DNA from: Methanosphaera cuniculi
GTDB lineage: Archaea; Methanobacteriota; Methanobacteria; Methanobacteriales; Methanobacteriaceae
DNA: 58,383 bases
Assembly: GCF_003149675.1 (NCBI RefSeq)
Contig: NZ_LWMS01000047.1
Coordinates: 1-58,383 of the forward strand
Direction: 5' to 3'
The notes under the pieces are model-generated. The model was given only the letters and a program-made list of their open reading frames with translations, did no database searches and was not told the origin of the DNA. Every line of letters begins with the position of its first letter. Position 1 is the first letter of the stretch. Both the position numbers and the translations under genes were made by a program. Shown one piece after another: positions 29,518 to 39,165 of this stretch.

Positions 29518-29949
29518 GAACATTTTTTTCTATATGCTTTCATGAAATTTGAAATATGAAAAAAAAAATATTTTATATTAGAAAAAGTCTAAAGTTTGAG
29601 GTTTTATATTTTTTATTATCCTCATCTTAATTCTTTTTTATAAAAAAATAGATAATTTTGAATTTCTTATTTTATAGAAGAATTAAATATTACATGAATA
29701 TAAGAATTAAGTGAAAAGAAATATATTTCTCTTTTTTTTAACTCATTTTTTTTTAAAACTAAAAATTACAATCCCTTTTTTTTAAATATTAAAAAACTAG
29801 ATTTTTACAATAATTTTATGAACTATAAATATAATAATTATTTTTTTTTATATAGAATTAGATTTTTCCTATAAAAAAAATATTAAAAAAAGGGGGAGGG
29901 GATGTTTTTTTTAATTGAAAGCTTTTTTTTTAAATACTCTTATTATGAT
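29518..29949. other. AT-rich convergent noncoding region
   Basis: The region lies between the end of the ferredoxin and the end of the MraY-like gene. No gene is seen. It contains many short T- and A-runs and the GGGGGAGGGG tract listed as a minus-strand terminator. Confidence 0.5.
29873..29901 (-). terminator. C-rich tract plus U-runs after the MraY-like gene
   Basis: On the minus strand CCCCTCCCCC (29901-29892) runs directly into T7 (29891-29885) and, after ATA, another T8 (29880-29873). The stop codon is at 29950. It is the clearest member of the recurring motif. Confidence 0.6.
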
Positions 29950-30933
29950 TTATTTTATAAATCCTTCTTCATCATATCCTAGGGATGTTTTCTTTGTTAA
30001 TGAAGCTTTTTTAGCTTTCTTTGATTTTCTAACAGGATTATATAGTAATCTTCTTGCACCTAATTTTATTAGTATTTCATTTTCAACATGGTAATGTTCA
30101 TTACGATTAAATACAAGTGTACGTATAAGATCTCCAAGACCTCCTCCTGTAAGTACATCCATTACATAATCTCCAAATGTTGGATTTTGGATGTTTAAAT
30201 AGTTTTCCAGGTAATACTTAAGTGTTTCTTCACGTAATTTAGCAATAAGAATTGCTGTTATCATAAATAAGATAAGCATTACTAAGAATTCTACTGGATA
30301 GAAAGCTGCTGGTGCTACTATTTTTGTAAATGCTGCTGATACTAATGCAAGACATATACCCAGTGCTACTCCAAATGAGTGATTTCCAATTTCTCCCATC
30401 ATAATATATCCTGAATAATCTTGTGATACATATCCAAGAGTAATTAATAATAGTAATACTGGAATATAATATGAAGCTGAACCCATGAATATGAGTGCTA
30501 CAGCAGATAAGAGTGACATTACAATTACACTTATACATGCACTTCCAGGTTGCATATCTGCAATATTAAGAATTTGTACCATTAATGCTACAAGAATTGC
30601 AACCGGACCCATGATAAAGTAACCATAGATCATAACAATTAGAATACCAATTCCACGGAAGAATTGACCTACTTCTATGTATGATCCTAGACGTTTTCGT
30701 CCAATTATATCATCTATGAACGCTGTAATACCAATAATAGCTATAAGATAATTATAAGGAGCTGGGAAAAACAGTAACATAACTATAAATGGTGCTATAC
30801 CTACTGCTTTTGGAATTCCACCCCTAATATCTTCAAATAAATTTCCTTTAATCTTAATGAATGCTACTGTAAATAGTATTGTTAAAATTAAAGTGAGAAT
30901 AAAAGCAACTATCCACATTAGATAGATTTCCAT
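29950..30933 (-). CDS. MraY/GlcNAc-1-phosphate transferase-like membrane protein
   Basis: Polytopic enzyme of the PNPT family, which links a UDP-sugar phosphate to polyprenyl phosphate. The 327 residues contain about eight or nine hydrophobic helices. Family motifs are degenerate but present: FIDDIIG for the first DDxxG loop, ILNIADMQPGSA where MraY has NLTDGLDGLA, and MMGEIGNHSFG where MraY has GDTGSLALG. A long basic cytosolic tail (about 270-327) with KKAKKASLTKK ends the protein. GGTGA precedes the ATG. A MurG-like gene lies about 1 kb downstream on the same strand. A pseudomurein-precursor role is likely; another lipid-linked glycan is the alternative. Confidence 0.82.
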   Translation of the reverse strand: MEIYLMWIVAFILTLILTILFTVAFIKIKGNLFEDIRGGIPKAVGIAPFIVMLLFFPAPYNYLIAIIGITAFIDDIIGRKRLGSYIEVGQFFRGIGILIVMIYGYFIMGPVAILVALMVQILNIADMQPGSACISVIVMSLLSAVALIFMGSASYYIPVLLLLITLGYVSQDYSGYIMMGEIGNHSFGVALGICLALVSAAFTKIVAPAAFYPVEFLVMLILFMITAILIAKLREETLKYYLENYLNIQNPTFGDYVMDVLTGGGLGDLIRTLVFNRNEHYHVENEILIKLGARRLLYNPVRKSKKAKKASLTKKTSLGYDEEGFIK

Positions 30934-31052
30934 ATTTATTCACCTTTTTTATTAATTTGTTATTACTTATGTTAATAGATATTATATTATAAAATATAAA
31001 TTATTTTTCCATATATTGAGATTAAAGTTTTTATTTTTTCCTATTTTTTTTT

Positions 31053-32360
31053 TTATTCATAACGACTAAAGTATTCAGCAAGTTTTTCAATAACATCGCT
31101 TGTTGGATGTATTTCAATGAAGTTTTCAAAATCATTTACTGTTTGTTTATCTTTTGTTGCTTTAACCATGTATGATATTGCAACATTTGATGATGGACTA
31201 ATTGATAGTATGTTTGATATTAACTTATCATTATCTACTACTTCTTTTGTAAATCCAACTTTACCTGATAAAGTATACCAGAAACTACCAGGACCAGGTG
31301 CACCAGGTGTACGTGCCTGTTTTCCAATATTTGATACATCATAACCTAAAAGGTAACTTACATCATATCCTAAAGATATAGTCATTGGTACCATACTATA
31401 ATCAGGTACTACATCTTCACCTAACATGTTACGAACAGCAGTAATAGCTTCCATACGTGATACTGGTGTTGATTGTATTCCGCCAATTACATCACCTGCT
31501 GCATAGATGTTTTCATCTGATGTTTTAAGATGTTTATCTACTTCTATTGCTTTATTAATATTAATATCTACAATTCCATCTAGAATCTCTGAATTTGGTA
31601 TAACACCAGTTGCATTAAAAACCTTACCTTTTATTTCACCAGTATTTGTAATAACTGATGTAGGTGTTATCTCTAGTATTTCTACATTTTCGTGTACTAT
31701 TGTATTTTTAAGAAGATTGCTTGTAATATATTCCTCAGCTTCTGTATCATCTAGCATTTTAAGAAACTGGCTACGGCATAATATGTTTACATTACTTCCA
31801 AATGATGAGAAAATATGAGCATATTCAGCAGCAGTACTTCCACCACCAATAATAATGAGATCCTCTGGAACTTCTTTAAATTTTAAAATATCTTTATATG
31901 TAAAAGCATTTTCAATACCTTTAATATCAGGTATGAAAGGGGATGAACCTGTACAAACAAGAAGTTTATCATATTCATATTCATCATCATCATTTACAAT
32001 AACACGCATATTTTCAGCATCAACTACAGCTGTTCCATGTACATATTCAACACCACATGATGTAGTTTCTTTTTCAGATATTTTACGAATCTTTTTCTGA
32101 GTTTCTCTAATTTTTTCACATATCTTAGGATAATCAATTTTTACATCAGATTGTATTATTCCAAGATCATTCATATTTTGACTATCATCAATATGTCGTG
32201 CAACCTCATTTAATGCACATACTACCATACATGCCTGATTAAGACATTTACCTGCAATATGATTTTTTTCAATAAGTGTTACATCCATTCCATGTTCTGC
32301 ACCATACATTGATGCAAAACGACCTGCAGGTCCTGCACCAATAATTACTAATTTTGTCAT
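31053..32360 (-). CDS. FAD-dependent pyridine nucleotide-disulfide oxidoreductase (dihydrolipoamide dehydrogenase-like)
   Basis: Class I flavoprotein disulfide reductase of 435 residues. The FAD fold VIIGAGPAGRFASMYGAEHG is followed by the redox-active CxxxxC as KCLNQAC, with an extra Cys five residues later (MVVC). NAD(P)-binding LIIIGGGSTAAEYAHIFSSFG, the FAD-phosphate NIYAAGDVIGG and a C-terminal dimer domain with EIHPTSDV (the His-Pro-Thr of lipoamide dehydrogenases) follow. No lipoyl or 2-oxoacid dehydrogenase gene is nearby, so the disulfide substrate is unknown; a coenzyme A, mercuric or other thiol reductase is possible. It is monocistronic on the minus strand, 119 bases upstream of the MraY-like gene. 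Confidence 0.88.
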   Translation of the reverse strand: MTKLVIIGAGPAGRFASMYGAEHGMDVTLIEKNHIAGKCLNQACMVVCALNEVARHIDDSQNMNDLGIIQSDVKIDYPKICEKIRETQKKIRKISEKETTSCGVEYVHGTAVVDAENMRVIVNDDDEYEYDKLLVCTGSSPFIPDIKGIENAFTYKDILKFKEVPEDLIIIGGGSTAAEYAHIFSSFGSNVNILCRSQFLKMLDDTEAEEYITSNLLKNTIVHENVEILEITPTSVITNTGEIKGKVFNATGVIPNSEILDGIVDININKAIEVDKHLKTSDENIYAAGDVIGGIQSTPVSRMEAITAVRNMLGEDVVPDYSMVPMTISLGYDVSYLLGYDVSNIGKQARTPGAPGPGSFWYTLSGKVGFTKEVVDNDKLISNILSISPSSNVAISYMVKATKDKQTVNDFENFIEIHPTSDVIEKLAEYFSRYE

Positions 32361-32499
32361 ATTTAATTCAATTCCTTTTATAATTTTTATTTAAGTGGTT
32401 TTTCATTATATTAAAAAAAATAAAATTAATTTTTTTTTATACTATTTATTAGATTTAGTATTACCTAACCTAAATATATAACAGTTAGTATTTATGAAT

Positions 32500-32563
32500 A
32501 AAAAAAAAGTTTAAATTATAAAAAAAAGGGAGGGAGAGGATTAAAAAAAAGGGAGAAAAAAAA
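32500..32563 (-). terminator. double C-tract/U-run terminator of the trp operon
   Basis: On the minus strand, immediately after trpD: T8, CTCCC, T8, then CCTCTCCCTCCC, T7 and a final T9 near 32508-32500. It is a stacked set of C-rich tracts and U-runs within 65 bases of the stop codon, fitting a strong terminator for the seven-gene trp transcript. Confidence 0.6.
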
Positions 32564-32566
32564 TAT

Positions 32567-33622
32567 TTAATGATTATTACTATATTTTATGATATTATCA
32601 AGTTGTTTTAATGAAGCACCACTTTCAATTAATTCACGTGATAAATCCACACCCTCAGCTAGTGTATCAACTTTATTTGCAGCATAAAGTATACATGCTG
32701 AATTCATTAATGCAAGATCCATACGTGCCTTATCAGCTTTAGTTTCAACTACATTATTTAGAATATTATATATGATTTTAAGATGTTCATCTTGTGTATC
32801 TGGTGCAACTATATCATTTGCATCTGAGTATTCTAAGTTGAAATCTTCAGGTGTAATATATCTAACACTTATATTTCCATCATTAATGAAAGCTACTTTG
32901 GTTTTTCCAATATTTGATACTTCATCCATTGCAGGATTACCTTCTTTATCAAAACCATGTACTATCATTCCACGTTTTACTCCAAGATTTACTGCAACTT
33001 CTGCTATTGTTTCAACAAGTTCTGGATCATAAAGTCCTGTTACACGTGCTGTTATTTTACTAGGACATGAAATAGGTCCTAGAAGATTAAATATTGTACG
33101 TATTTTAAGTTCACGTCTTAGCATCATAACATTTTTTGTTGCTTCATGATATACAGGAGCAAAGATAAATGCAAAGTTACAATTTTCTATACTATTTTCA
33201 ACTTCCTCAGGTGTTAATTCAATATTTACACCTAATGCTTCTAGTGCATCTGCTCCTCCAAATTTACTACTTACACTACGATTTCCATGTTTTGATATTT
33301 TAGCTCCACCTGCTGATGCTATGATTGATGCTACTGTACTTACATTAAATGTTTTAAATAAATCTCCACCTGTTCCACAACTTTCAACAAGATATTCATC
33401 TTCTGGTTCATAGTCAATTTGTGTTGCATGATCTTTCATACTTTGAGTAAATCCTGTTATTTCATCAATTGTTTCTTTTTTCATTCTAAGTGCTGTTAGA
33501 AATGATGAAACAATACTATCAGGATATTTACCTTCAATAAGATCATTCATACATGTATATGCTTCATTATATGTTAAGTTTTTCTGATTATCAATTATAT
33601 CATCTAATACTTCACTAATCAT
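32567..33622 (-). CDS. trpD: anthranilate phosphoribosyltransferase
   Basis: Transfers phosphoribose from PRPP to anthranilate, step two of the tryptophan branch. The 351 residues have ESCGTGGDLFKTFNVSTVASIIASAGG (the PRPP-binding GTGGD loop), KHGNRSVSSKFGGADALEALG and the acidic DE pair in MDEVS. The length is normal. AAGAAGGAGGG precedes the ATG, a strong site, and the gap from trpA is 40 bases. TrpD is last in the E-G-C-F-B-A-D order, the same as in Methanothermobacter. A double terminator follows the stop. Confidence 0.97.
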   Translation of the reverse strand: MISEVLDDIIDNQKNLTYNEAYTCMNDLIEGKYPDSIVSSFLTALRMKKETIDEITGFTQSMKDHATQIDYEPEDEYLVESCGTGGDLFKTFNVSTVASIIASAGGAKISKHGNRSVSSKFGGADALEALGVNIELTPEEVENSIENCNFAFIFAPVYHEATKNVMMLRRELKIRTIFNLLGPISCPSKITARVTGLYDPELVETIAEVAVNLGVKRGMIVHGFDKEGNPAMDEVSNIGKTKVAFINDGNISVRYITPEDFNLEYSDANDIVAPDTQDEHLKIIYNILNNVVETKADKARMDLALMNSACILYAANKVDTLAEGVDLSRELIESGASLKQLDNIIKYSNNH

Positions 33623-33662
33623 TGTATTTCCCTCCTTCTTTTTTTTAAGTTTAATTATAATT

Positions 33663-34466
33663 TTATAATTTAGTTGCTTGTTTCATTTCATCTACAAAGT
33701 CTATGATTTCAGAATACATCTTATCTTTATTATCAAGATTTTCTTCAATGATATTAATAAGTGCACTTCCAACTATTGCACCATCTGCTCCTGAGTTTAT
33801 TACTTCTTTTACATGTTCTGGTTTTGAAATTCCAAATCCTACACATAATGGAAGATCAGTATGTGCTCGTACACGTTCAATAAGATCTGTTGTGTCTGTT
33901 TCAACTTCACTTCTAGCACCTGTTGTTCCCATAACTGATGCAACATAGATGTATCCACTTACAATATCTGTAATATGTTCTAGTCTTTCATTATTTGTTG
34001 CTTGTGATACTATGAATATTTGTTGAATTCCATGTTTATTAGCTGCTTTTATAACATCATCTGCTTCTTCTGGTGGTAAATCAGCAATAAGTATTCCATT
34101 AACACCAATTTCTGCAAGTTTTTCATAGAATGCATCTATACCATATTTATAGACAATATTATAGTAAAGTAGTAGTCCAAATGGTTTTTCTGTATATTCA
34201 CGTAGTTCTTTAAGGAGTTTGAATGATTTTTCAAGATTCATTCCACTTTTAAATGCTCTTATATCAGCATTTTGTACACTTGGTCCATCAGCTACAGGAT
34301 CTGAGAATGGAAAACCAATTTCTAGTGCGTCAGCTCCATTATCAACAAGAAGTTTTGCAATTTCAAGTGATGTTTCATAGTCAGGATCTCCTGTTACTAT
34401 AAATGGTATGAATGCTCGTTCATTGTTTTTATGTGTTTGGGTAAATAGTTCTTCAAATGTTTGCAT
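33663..34466 (-). CDS. trpA: tryptophan synthase alpha subunit
   Basis: Cleaves indole-3-glycerol phosphate to indole, which passes to TrpB. I choose the ATG at 34466, giving 267 residues (MQTFEELF...). The longer frame would begin at a TTG directly adjacent to GGAG, whereas this ATG lies 12 bases after that GGAG and 1 base after the trpB stop. Key segments are FIPFIVTGDPDYETSLEI with LEIGFPFSDPVADGP (catalytic Glu and Asp), LIADLPPEEAD (catalytic Asp) and LCVGFGIS. The phosphate site DGAIVGSAL is intact. Tight coupling to trpB fits the alpha-beta complex. Confidence 0.96.
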   Translation of the reverse strand: MQTFEELFTQTHKNNERAFIPFIVTGDPDYETSLEIAKLLVDNGADALEIGFPFSDPVADGPSVQNADIRAFKSGMNLEKSFKLLKELREYTEKPFGLLLYYNIVYKYGIDAFYEKLAEIGVNGILIADLPPEEADDVIKAANKHGIQQIFIVSQATNNERLEHITDIVSGYIYVASVMGTTGARSEVETDTTDLIERVRAHTDLPLCVGFGISKPEHVKEVINSGADGAIVGSALINIIEENLDNKDKMYSEIIDFVDEMKQATKL

Positions 34467-34467
34467 C

Positions 34468-35661
34468 TTATACTTCAACTCCTAATTCTTTTGCTACTGT
34501 AAACATATCTTTATCTCCACGTCCTGAAAGATTTATTATTATTGTTTTTCCTTTATTTTCAGGCATTTGTGCATATTTTACAGCATATGCTACTGCATGT
34601 GAACTTTCAAGTGCTGGTATAATTCCTTCAGTTTCACATAGTAATTTGAATGCATCTAGTGCTTCATCATTAAGTATTGGTACATATTCAACACGATTTA
34701 TACTTTTAAGATATGCATGTTCAGGTCCAATACCAGGATAATCAAGTCCTGCTGATACACTTGATGTATCTTTAATTTGTCCTTCATCAGTTTGAAGTAC
34801 AAGTGATAATGATCCATGAAGTATTCCTTCAGTTCCATTAGTTAGTGTTGCTCCATTTTCATCAGTATCAAGTGATACTCCACCAGCTTCAACACCTATA
34901 AGATCAACATCTTCATCATCTACAAATCCACTGAAGATTCCCATAGCATTACTTCCTCCACCAACACATGCAATTACTGTATCTGGTAGTTTTCCTTCAG
35001 CTTCTAGTATTTGTTTTCGTGCTTCTCGTCCTATTACACTTTGGAAGTATTTTACCATTGTAGGATATGGATGTGGTCCCATTGTTGTTCCTATAAGATA
35101 GTGTGTAGTATCAAGATTTGCCACCCAATCTCTGAATGCTTCATTAATTGAATCTTTCAGAGTTTTAGCACCTTTATCTACTGGCATTACTTCAGCACCT
35201 GATAATTCCATACGGAAAACATTAAGTTTTTGACGTTCCACATCTTTTGCTCCCATATATACTTTTACATCAAATCCTAATCTTGCACCTATTACTGCAG
35301 TTGCAATTCCATGTTGTCCTGCACCTGTTTCAGCAATTAGTCTGGTTTTTCCCATGTATTTTGCAAGTAGTCCTTGTCCTATTGCATTGTTTATTTTATG
35401 AGCACCAGTATGAAGCATATCTTCACGTTTTAGATATATTTTACATCCAAGTTTTTCAGATAAGTTTGGTGCATAATATAATCCTGTTGGTCTTCCTGCA
35501 AATTCACGTAAATATGTATTGAACTCTTCAATAAATTCCTCATTATCTTTGTATTTGTAGAATGCATCACGTAATTCTTCCATTGCTGGCATGATTAGTT
35601 CTGGAACAAATGTTCCTCCATATTTTCCAAATTTTCCTTCTTCTTGTGTTTGTTGTGTCAA
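34468..35661 (-). CDS. trpB: tryptophan synthase beta subunit
   Basis: PLP enzyme joining indole and serine to tryptophan. The 397 residues show [13 protein letters not shown], the PLP lysine in [35 protein letters not shown] (phosphate-binding loop) and the C-terminal LSGRGDKDM. It is TrpB1-type, the standard partner of TrpA. The start is a TTG at 35661, 7 bases after GAGG; no ATG or GTG is suitably placed. It sits 9 bases after trpF and 1 base before trpA. Confidence 0.97.
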   Translation of the reverse strand: MTQQTQEEGKFGKYGGTFVPELIMPAMEELRDAFYKYKDNEEFIEEFNTYLREFAGRPTGLYYAPNLSEKLGCKIYLKREDMLHTGAHKINNAIGQGLLAKYMGKTRLIAETGAGQHGIATAVIGARLGFDVKVYMGAKDVERQKLNVFRMELSGAEVMPVDKGAKTLKDSINEAFRDWVANLDTTHYLIGTTMGPHPYPTMVKYFQSVIGREARKQILEAEGKLPDTVIACVGGGSNAMGIFSGFVDDEDVDLIGVEAGGVSLDTDENGATLTNGTEGILHGSLSLVLQTDEGQIKDTSSVSAGLDYPGIGPEHAYLKSINRVEYVPILNDEALDAFKLLCETEGIIPALESSHAVAYAVKYAQMPENKGKTIIINLSGRGDKDMFTVAKELGVEV

Positions 35662-35670
35662 TTTTATACC

Positions 35671-36357
35671 TCACTCTTTAATTAGTTTTACAATTTCTTT
35701 TATTTTTTTTATATTTTTATGACCAGGACTATCTTCTACTCCACTGTTTATGTCAATACAATCAAAGTTATGTAAGTTATCTTTTATCTCACTAAGATAG
35801 TCATAATCTAGTCCACCTGATAATGTTACATTAGTATTTGAATGTTTATTTTTTACAATTTCACATGCTTTTATCACTGTCTTAAGTGGTATTTTTGATC
35901 CAGTTCCACCTGTTAATCCATCTTTTTTATAGTCAAATAGAATGTTTGATGCAAATAATGCATTATGTTCTATTTCTTTTTGTTTTTGTGGACTTATTTT
36001 TTCATTACTCACAAGTCCCACTACTTTTGTAATATCTAGAGATTTAATATTACAATAATACTGACTAGCCCATAAAATATATCTTACATCAGGACATGTA
36101 AGTGAATGTAGTTGAAGATGACGTATTTTTGTCATGTTAGCTTTGCTTATTGCTTCATATGGATTTTCAGGTTCAATAACAAGTACTGATTTGTCTTTGT
36201 CATTTAAACTTTTTTGAAGATCTTCAAGTTTTTCAATACTGATGTATCTTTTTGATCTTTCAACATTTATAAACCCCATGTAGTCAACATCAAGCTTTTG
36301 AATTTTTTCTAATTCTTTTTTATTTGTTATACCACATACTTTTATTTTAAGGGTCAT
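35671..36357 (-). CDS. trpF: phosphoribosylanthranilate isomerase
   Basis: Amadori isomerase of the tryptophan branch. The 228 residues show KVCGIT with the catalytic Cys, the MGFINVERSKRYIS segment, LQLHS, the catalytic Asp in NILFDYKKDGLTGGTGSK and the C-terminal phosphate region TLSGGLDYDYL and IDINSGVEDSPGHKN. Compared with the usual 200-210 residues there is a modest insertion around 70-130. AGGAG precedes the ATG. It lies 51 bases after trpC and 9 bases before trpB, the widest gap inside the operon being upstream. Confidence 0.94.
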   Translation of the reverse strand: MTLKIKVCGITNKKELEKIQKLDVDYMGFINVERSKRYISIEKLEDLQKSLNDKDKSVLVIEPENPYEAISKANMTKIRHLQLHSLTCPDVRYILWASQYYCNIKSLDITKVVGLVSNEKISPQKQKEIEHNALFASNILFDYKKDGLTGGTGSKIPLKTVIKACEIVKNKHSNTNVTLSGGLDYDYLSEIKDNLHNFDCIDINSGVEDSPGHKNIKKIKEIVKLIKE

Positions 36358-36408
36358 CGTTTTATTCTCCTAATAATATTACTTTCTTTTATTTTAAATA
36401 TTTTTTCT

Positions 36409-37200
36409 TCAGAGCGTGTTTTTTCTTAATACATGTTTTATTTTATTGATATAATGTTCTATTTCTGGTTTCTCATTTGATTTAAGTACGCTTGTTCCTA
36501 TAAGTACTCCATCTGCCCCGTAATTTCTTAGTTTACGAGCATCATGTTCTGTTTTTACTCCACTTTCTGATATCATGTAATTTGGAATATATTCAGATAG
36601 TTTTTTGGTTGTTTCAAGATCAATACTTAGATCTTTAAAGTCACGATTATTAATTCCTATAATTTTTGGATCATATTCTATTACATCCTCTATATCATTT
36701 AAGGTGTGACATTCAACTATTGCATCAATTCCAAGTTCATGACATAAGTTAAGATAATCTTCAATATCAGGACATACTCCATTTATTAGTAGTACTGCAC
36801 TTGCACCACAAAGTACTGCTTCATATATCATGTATTCATCGATTATGAAATCTTTTCTTAGTACTGGTTTATCTGTTAGTTTCACTGCTTTTTTCAGGTT
36901 TTCAATGTTACTTTTAAAGTATGATTCTTCTGTTAGTACAGATATCATATCTACAGGTGTTGTATCATAGATTTCTATTACATCTTCTACTGAAAGTGTG
37001 CTTATATCTCCTTGTGAGGGACTTGCTGGTTTATATTCACATATTAGTTTGGTTGATGTTGCATCTGATAGTTTTTCTTGAAATCTGAATTTTTTATCAT
37101 TTGTAGATGCATAGTCATGTGCTTTTTGTTTTATCTCATCTGCTGATTTATTTTTTAGTAGTTGTTTTTTGTTTTTGACTATTTCATCAACAACATTCAC
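36409..37200 (-). CDS. trpC: indole-3-glycerol phosphate synthase
   Basis: Closes the indole ring. The 263 residues form a TIM barrel with LICEYKPASPSQGDIS (the first catalytic Lys), VLTEESYF, VLRKDFIIDEYMIYEA (catalytic Lys), AIVECHTLNDIE (Glu), IGINNRDFKDLSID and the phosphate site ISESGVKT / GVLIGTSVL. The start is GTG at 37200, three bases after the trpG stop, behind GGAGG. The length is normal. It is a stand-alone enzyme, not a TrpC-TrpF fusion. Confidence 0.96.
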   Translation of the reverse strand: MNVVDEIVKNKKQLLKNKSADEIKQKAHDYASTNDKKFRFQEKLSDATSTKLICEYKPASPSQGDISTLSVEDVIEIYDTTPVDMISVLTEESYFKSNIENLKKAVKLTDKPVLRKDFIIDEYMIYEAVLCGASAVLLINGVCPDIEDYLNLCHELGIDAIVECHTLNDIEDVIEYDPKIIGINNRDFKDLSIDLETTKKLSEYIPNYMISESGVKTEHDARKLRNYGADGVLIGTSVLKSNEKPEIEHYINKIKHVLRKNTL

Positions 37201-37203
37201 AGT

Positions 37204-37788
37204 TTATCCCTCCATTTGTTTTATGTTCAGGAAGTTTTCTATTAATTTATCTCCATATTCACTTCCTATTGATTCTGGGTGAAATTGTATTCCGTATGTA
37301 GGATATTTTATATGTTCTATTGCCATGATTATGTTATCATCATTTGTTGATGTTACTTTTAATTCACTTGGAATTTGTTTATTATTACATGTTAATGAGT
37401 GATATCTTGTTATTATGAATTCTTCAGGTATATTTTTAAATAATGGTGATTTTTTGTTGTGTTTTATTGTGTCTTTTTTTCCATGTACTGGTTTTGTTTT
37501 TATTATTTCACCATTATAATGTGCGTATATTCCCTGGTGTCCTAGGCATACTCCTAGTATTGGAGTTGTTTTAAATTCATCAAGTATAACGTCACATATT
37601 CCGAAGTCATCTGGGTTTGTTGGATTTCCAGGTCCTGGTGATATTATTATGTGTGTGGGATTTAGTTTTCGTATTTCTTCGATTGTTGTTTTATCATTAC
37701 GTAGTACTGTTATATCTTGTGTGTATTTTCCAACTAATTGGTATAGGTTGTATGTAAATGAGTCGTAGTTATCTAGTATTAGTATCAT
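37204..37788 (-). CDS. trpG: anthranilate synthase glutaminase subunit
   Basis: Class I glutamine amidotransferase supplying ammonia to TrpE. The 194 residues carry the triad: Cys in GVCLGHQGI, and His/Glu in QFHPESIGSEYG. The opening LILDNYDSFTYNLYQ and IISPGPGNP are typical of TrpG/PabA. The ATG overlaps the trpE stop by four bases (ATGA) behind AGGTGAT, indicating translational coupling. In the absence of pab genes here the anthranilate role is clear from context. Confidence 0.97.
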   Translation of the reverse strand: MILILDNYDSFTYNLYQLVGKYTQDITVLRNDKTTIEEIRKLNPTHIIISPGPGNPTNPDDFGICDVILDEFKTTPILGVCLGHQGIYAHYNGEIIKTKPVHGKKDTIKHNKKSPLFKNIPEEFIITRYHSLTCNNKQIPSELKVTSTNDDNIIMAIEHIKYPTYGIQFHPESIGSEYGDKLIENFLNIKQMEG

Positions 37789-39155
37789 TGTTTATCACCT
37801 GATTGTTTTAATGCTTCAATTAGTGCTCCCATTTTGTTTCGTGTTTCTATGTATTCTGTTTCTGGTACTGAGTCATATACAATTCCAGCTCCTGCTTGTA
37901 TTTCGGCTCTTTCATCATATGTTGTTAGTGTTCTGATTGTTATTGCAAAATCAGCATTTCCATTTAGTGAGAAGTATCCTACTGCTCCTCCATATGGTCC
38001 TCGTGCTGTTTTTTCTTCTTTGTTTATTATTTGCATTGCACGGATTTTTGGAGCTCCACTTAGTGTTCCTGCTGGGAAAAGTGACATGAAAGCATCTACT
38101 GCATCATATTCATCTTTTATAACTCCAGTTACATGTGATACTATGTGTTGTATATGTGAAAATTTCCGTATTCCAAACATTTCATCAACTTTGACGCTTC
38201 CTGTTTTGCTTATTTTTCCTATGTCATTTCGTGATAAATCTACAAGCATTAGGTGTTCTGCTAGTTCTTTTTCATCAGCTAGTAGTTCTTCTTCGAGTTG
38301 ATTGTCTTCTGTTGGTGTTTTTCCACGTGGTCTTGATCCTGCTATTGGGTATGATTCGACTATTTTATTTTCTAGTCTCATTAGCATTTCTGGACTTGAT
38401 CCTATGATTTCTCGTTGGTTAAGTTTGATATGATACATGTATGGTGATGGATTTATTTTTCGTAAGTATTCATAGAGTGGTAGTTTACTTCCTTTTAGTA
38501 TTAGGTTTTGTGGGTTTGATATTACAGCTTGGAATATTTCTCCATCTTCTATGAGTTTTTTAGTATCTCGTACTGCATCTTCGTATTCTTCTTTTTGGAA
38601 GTCTTCATTTATTAGTTTGTATTCGAGTATTCCGTTGGTGTGTTCTTGTTGGTATATTTTTTCGATAAGTTCACTTCGATCTTCATTAAGTGTTGTGTAT
38701 TCACATGTTTTATTTACATTATCATATACTACACAATCTAGAAATAGTCCAAATTCAAAGTCTGGGTATATGCTTTCATAGGTTGGTATTTCTTCTATGT
38801 ATTTTATTGCTTCATATGATACATATCCAAGTAGTCCTCCTCTGAATCCTAGTTCTTTGAAATTGTTATCTAGTAGTGGTTTTATGTCTATGAATGGATT
38901 TTCTGTTTCGTATTCTATTGTTTTTTCATCTGTTGTGATTGTTATTTTGTGATTATGTGCTTTGATTTTTGCTATTGGGTTAAATCCTATGATTGAATAT
39001 CTTGATAAGTTGTTGTCTTTTTCCATGGATTCAAGTAGAAAGGTGTCTTTGTAGTTGTAGTATAGATTTTTAAATAGTTTAAATGGATCTTGTATGTTTA
39101 TTTTCTTGGTTTTTGGTTTTTGTATTTGTTTTTTAAGTTCGCCAAAAATATTCAC
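37785..39155 (-). CDS. trpE: anthranilate synthase catalytic subunit
   Basis: Converts chorismate and ammonia to anthranilate; normally inhibited by tryptophan. The 456 residues show the feedback region LLESMEKDNNLSRYSIIG, the chorismate-binding core IGSSPEMLMRLE, PIAGSRPRGKT, LVDLSRNDIG and the GTLSGAPKIRAM and AGAGIVYDS motifs. The start is GTG at 39155 with only a weak local ribosome-binding site. A better Shine-Dalgarno (GAGATGAT, 39179-39172) is spaced for an ATG at 39165 that opens an overlapping 10-codon ORF. It is the first gene of the operon; promoter and TRP boxes lie at 39190-39245. It ends overlapping trpG. Confidence 0.97.
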   Translation of the reverse strand: MNIFGELKKQIQKPKTKKINIQDPFKLFKNLYYNYKDTFLLESMEKDNNLSRYSIIGFNPIAKIKAHNHKITITTDEKTIEYETENPFIDIKPLLDNNFKELGFRGGLLGYVSYEAIKYIEEIPTYESIYPDFEFGLFLDCVVYDNVNKTCEYTTLNEDRSELIEKIYQQEHTNGILEYKLINEDFQKEEYEDAVRDTKKLIEDGEIFQAVISNPQNLILKGSKLPLYEYLRKINPSPYMYHIKLNQREIIGSSPEMLMRLENKIVESYPIAGSRPRGKTPTEDNQLEEELLADEKELAEHLMLVDLSRNDIGKISKTGSVKVDEMFGIRKFSHIQHIVSHVTGVIKDEYDAVDAFMSLFPAGTLSGAPKIRAMQIINKEEKTARGPYGGAVGYFSLNGNADFAITIRTLTTYDERAEIQAGAGIVYDSVPETEYIETRNKMGALIEALKQSGDKQ

Positions 39156-39165
39156 TCTTTTTCAT
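39133..39165 (-). CDS. candidate trp leader peptide overlapping the trpE start
   Basis: A 10-codon ORF, MKKSEYFWRT, then TAA, lies in another frame across the trpE GTG. Its ATG sits 6 bases after GAGATGAT, which matches the Shine-Dalgarno consensus AGGAGGTGAT at 8 of the aligned 10 positions. It includes a single Trp codon (39144-39142). It may be a coupling or sensing leader, or chance. No attenuator hairpin is evident. Confidence 0.3.
   Translation of the reverse strand: MKKSEYFWRT

Noticed and set aside
31030-31051. CCTA plus T-run on the plus strand near the disulfide oxidoreductase end
   Set aside because: Both flanking genes are on the minus strand, so it is in the wrong orientation for the C-tract/U-run motif and counts against over-reading that motif.
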